Shown piece by piece: positions 61,130 to 64,000 of a DNA stretch of 64,000 bases. The stretch is taken from NCBI GenBank assembly GCA_944472155.2, contig OX235273.1, positions 84,562,793-84,626,792 of the forward strand. Reading direction: 5' to 3'. Numbering within the stretch: the first letter of the stretch is position 1; each line of letters starts with the position of its first letter. The notes below the pieces were generated by a model. It did not search any database and was not told where the DNA came from. It worked only from the letters and a program-made list of their open reading frames with translations. This DNA comes from Trichobilharzia szidati (taxonomy: Eukaryota > Platyhelminthes > Trematoda > Strigeidida > Schistosomatidae). Position numbers and translations under genes: made by a program.

Positions 61130-61204
61130 CTAGTTTAGTATATTATTGAGAAATAGAAACGCAACAATAGAATTTTGTATAAAAATCACTCAGTTTTTAA
61201 TATG

Positions 61205-61500
61205 TATAAAGCGGAATGGAAATCTTGATGTTAGGTGGTTGGAGGCAATCGGCAGGAAGCCTTGTCTCAGAAGGGACATGAGTTCCTTCAAGGTTGCAGA
61301 TACGCCTTGCTGACAAGTGCCAATCAGAACGAACCCAGGTCCAAGGCTTCCTGCCGATTCCCTCCAACCATCTAACACCAAGAATTCAAAGTGCACCGTG
61401 ATGGCGAGCCACCTAGAATGGTAACCACATTGCAAATCTGACTGATAGAATTCAGTCTGCACCAAACAAAGGACTAGACACACCACACTGGTTACTGGTA
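61205..61500. mobile_element. tRNA-headed SINE family C tails, rearranged
   Basis: ttggaggcaatcggcaggaa at the left and its near reverse complement ttcctgccgattccctccaa near 61347 form a short inverted pair within this copy. The head is missing. Confidence 0.6.
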
Positions 61501-61799
61501 TCCAATCAAAGGAATGGGAATCTGAATGTCAAGAGAATGTTTTTATCGATTAACTGAGTATGCCAATTTGTTCTCTACTGATACAGGAGCTTATATTCTC
61601 ATAATGTGTAACATTTATTGACTCTGGAACTTCAAACAAACCATTTTGAAATAACTTCATCCTATAAGTTGTTGCAAACTCAGATAGCAACCCACAAGGT
61701 AAAGTGTATGAAAAAAATATCTCAACAGCCTATCGACGTAAAAAGTAGTCAAATACAGCCATGTGTAATAGCTTTCACTATTATAATGCACTCAGATAC

Positions 61800-62180
61800 T
61801 TGCTGAGTGACCCAAAGCATTATCCATAGGCTGCAGATTCTCATAAACTGCTGATTTCGCTGAATACTGAAGACTACATAGCCGAAAACGATAAGCAACA
61901 AGGAACTGCGGTGGTGCAGCTGATTAGCCAAAAACTCCTTACTTAATAAATATGAAGAAGTAAATGGATGGGTTGGACATACGCTGAAGATACCTTTCAG
62001 TGACATCATACTCAAGGTGGGCTTGATTAAAACCCAAAAGTGAAGCGACGGGTTGGACACCCTAGCATGATAAGTTGAAGATCATGTGAGCAGCAAACTA
62101 AAGCTTGTGGGCGGTCGTAAAGTTAACTGCATGTGATGGCAGAGAAATTACTTCACCTGAAGCCCTACACAAACAATAAA
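61800..62180 (+). mobile_element. RTE-like non-LTR 3' end, decayed
   Basis: cattatccataggctgcaga, atgaagaagtaaatggatgg and the final tgaagccctacac correspond to the C-terminal ORF segment and 3' end of the family. It lies upstream of exon 1. Confidence 0.6.
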
Positions 62181-62629
62181 TAAGAGCAGTACTTAGACGC
62201 CAAAGCAGAATAAATTACGGGACATTTCAGAGAACTACTTGTTCTGATAACTTTTTAGACGAAAAGCAGTATTTCTAAATGCAGTACACATATTATACAC
62301 AGTGTAAATTGATTGATCTCAAACGCCACACCTAGGTGATAAATTCTCGAGTTTGGGAAGGAATATAAGTTTCTTGAGTACTATAGAAACACGTCGTTGA
62401 TCAGTGCCATTCTTCCCGAAACTCTAGCCCAGAATTTTCCCCCAATAACTGCCCATATCTGAGAAAAAAATATCATGACGCGTATTTCCAAGAGACAGTC
62501 AGATGTTGAGGCCGGAGTTCTACTATTCAATCAGTAAGTTAGAATCCAATGGCTTTTGAATTCTTACTTTTAACAACTGACGTTTAGTATTATCAGTGAG
62601 TATCTATCGTCACACCAAAGGTTTAGGTT

Positions 62630-62800
62630 GAATTGTAGGAAATATCTTTCATAACCTAGTACTCCTGGATTTGGACAGTGGTGAGATCACGAACAAGCAT
62701 AACCGAAGCCCTTGAAAACAAAATGAAAGAGCTATTTAGTGCTTAGCATTTTCTAATGGTTCTCTTAATAATGCATGGTAGCGGTGAAATCTAACAATTT
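62630..62800 (+). mobile_element. Hammerhead-like repeat, decayed fragment
   Basis: ctagtactcctggatttgga and ctaatggttctctt resemble the terminal parts of the family. The core is unrecognisable. Confidence 0.35.
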
Positions 62801-64000
62801 AGTCCGTGAATGCTTGACAATGCTTGATAAATCTCTTGTGTAAGTTTATTAGCTTTCATTCCTTAGAAAAATGTTGAACTTTATTTTCATTCTGTGTACA
62901 AAGAACTTTATCATTTAAAATGAGATCGAAGTCACCCTCTCTCTCCTAATTAGAGTACAATTAGACAGACTGTATTAATAATCTTTTAAATGATACCAAT
63001 ATCAGAATATTATCAAATATAATTAAACTACTCAATTTAAGTACTTCTGAGCTAAAATTAAATAAAATTAATGGCATCAAATAATAAATTACATGTAGAA
63101 TATTTTAGTTATGAAATTAAATGTAAAATTCTGCAATTTTACTAACTTATACTTCGATGTTCTAAAATGTAGGCTAAATCACCGGGAACCTCTAAACGTT
63201 TTATTTCGTATTCAGTTAACGATTTTACAGGTTTTTCACTTTTCTGTATTTCCTAAGAAATGCAGAAATTACAAAAAACAAATAACAGAAAAATAAAAAT
63301 TATCATTACTATAGTTACGATCGTCAATTAATAAGTGAACAAACCGTTCGGAGTATTTAGCTCAGTAATACAAGAAATTACAAAAGTGAATGAAATGTTT
63401 ACTGAACGTTTCTTCGTATCAGTTATTATGTATCAACCTATCAACTGTAATCAAAATTTAACCTTTACACTCAAAGAATTATATTGCTGTAGACAAATAG
63501 ACTCTATATCATCGACGTTTTCAACATTTATTCTCTGTTCTCTAATAATCACACATGTTTATTGATTATTGCAGTCTGTTTCTATTAATCTACTCATTCT
63601 AGTCCTCTTTTTTTCTCCTGTGATATTCTTAGTGGATGAACTCCTTTTTTCAGATTCTACATTGTTATTTCCATCTATCTACATGATTTTAAATCATTGT
63701 GATATGTATTTCAGATGAAGTGTTAAAAGGTGATAAGTTAATCAAGCGAAAATTCTAGAAAACCAAACACTCCACATGTTCTTTCATTTCTGAATGTGTC
63801 CAGAGGCTAGTGTAAGCTGGGCATAGAGAAAACGAGATTTATGTTGTCCTTTAAACCCTGACGGCATCTGAGCGATAGTGTCACATCCTGCTGTGTCATA
63901 CGTACATGGAAGGACCTATCGATTCCTGTAAGTCAGGGCTATAGAACACATCCCTAAATGGCTGCAAGAACAAGTAAAATCACCTAATTCAATTAATCCT
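62800..64000. other. Sequence upstream of exon 1 with no recognised features
   Basis: AT-rich. No exon ending one base into a codon and followed by a donor, with any myosin-like content, could be supported here. The ORFs at 63111 and 63335 look incidental. Confidence 0.5.

Noticed and set aside
62560..62640. Possible upstream exon of the myosin gene
   Set aside because: A gtaaga donor exists on the minus strand near 62567, but the short frame before it has no recognisable content and no good acceptor.

Overview
This window looks like nuclear DNA of a blood fluke (Schistosoma, species not resolved). The evidence is AT-rich sequence, huge introns, relics of the hammerhead-ribozyme SINE Sm-alpha, abundant RTE-like LINEs, Penelope-like elements (PLEs) and TTAGGG-type repeats. 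There is no bacterial gene organisation.

One host gene occupies nearly the whole window on the minus strand. Joining GT-AG bounded exons by reading phase gives 21 exons between 61129 and 193, about 3.27 kb of coding sequence (about 1,090 residues) spread over 61 kb. All 20 junctions are in phase. In 5'-to-3' order the protein has a MyTH4 domain (exons 1-5), a FERM domain split by a long basic Ser-rich linker (exons 5-13), a Pro/Ser-rich linker (exons 14-15), a second MyTH4 (exons 15-21), and the first residues of a second FERM as the gene leaves the left edge. MyTH4-FERM-MyTH4-FERM is the tail layout of class VII/XV unconventional myosins. The motor and IQ region should lie beyond position 64000, and the last FERM beyond position 1. 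No SH3 domain was recognised between the two cassettes.

The introns hold almost everything else. (i) A repeat family with inverted ends and a hammerhead-like core occurs at about 1.0, 2.8, 7.2, 7.7, 16.1, 25.5, 34.6, 54.7 and 62.6 kb. (ii) tRNA-headed SINEs come in three families; one shares its 3' end with the RTE-like LINE. (iii) RTE-like non-LTR fragments lie at 8.5-9.8, 22-23.8, 31-32, 36.5-38, 51.5-52.4, 55.7-57 and 61.8-62.2 kb. (iv) A second LINE family lies at 29.9-30.8 and 32.2-33 kb. (v) PLE fragments with reverse transcriptase and GIY-YIG pieces lie at 3.45-6.24, 19.1-19.9, 41.6-43.4 and 59.7 kb; a further PLE-like terminal fragment is at 47.6 kb. (vi) Two similar solo LTRs lie at 34.3 and 53.4 kb. 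(vii) A telomere-like TTAGGG tract lies inside an inverted-repeat-bounded segment at 58.3-59.0 kb. None of the mobile-element reading frames is intact.

Two short plus-strand ORFs with one hydrophobic segment each (16276-16440 and 21218-21433) are noted as weak candidates. All assignments come from reading the sequence and recalled family signatures; no database search was possible.
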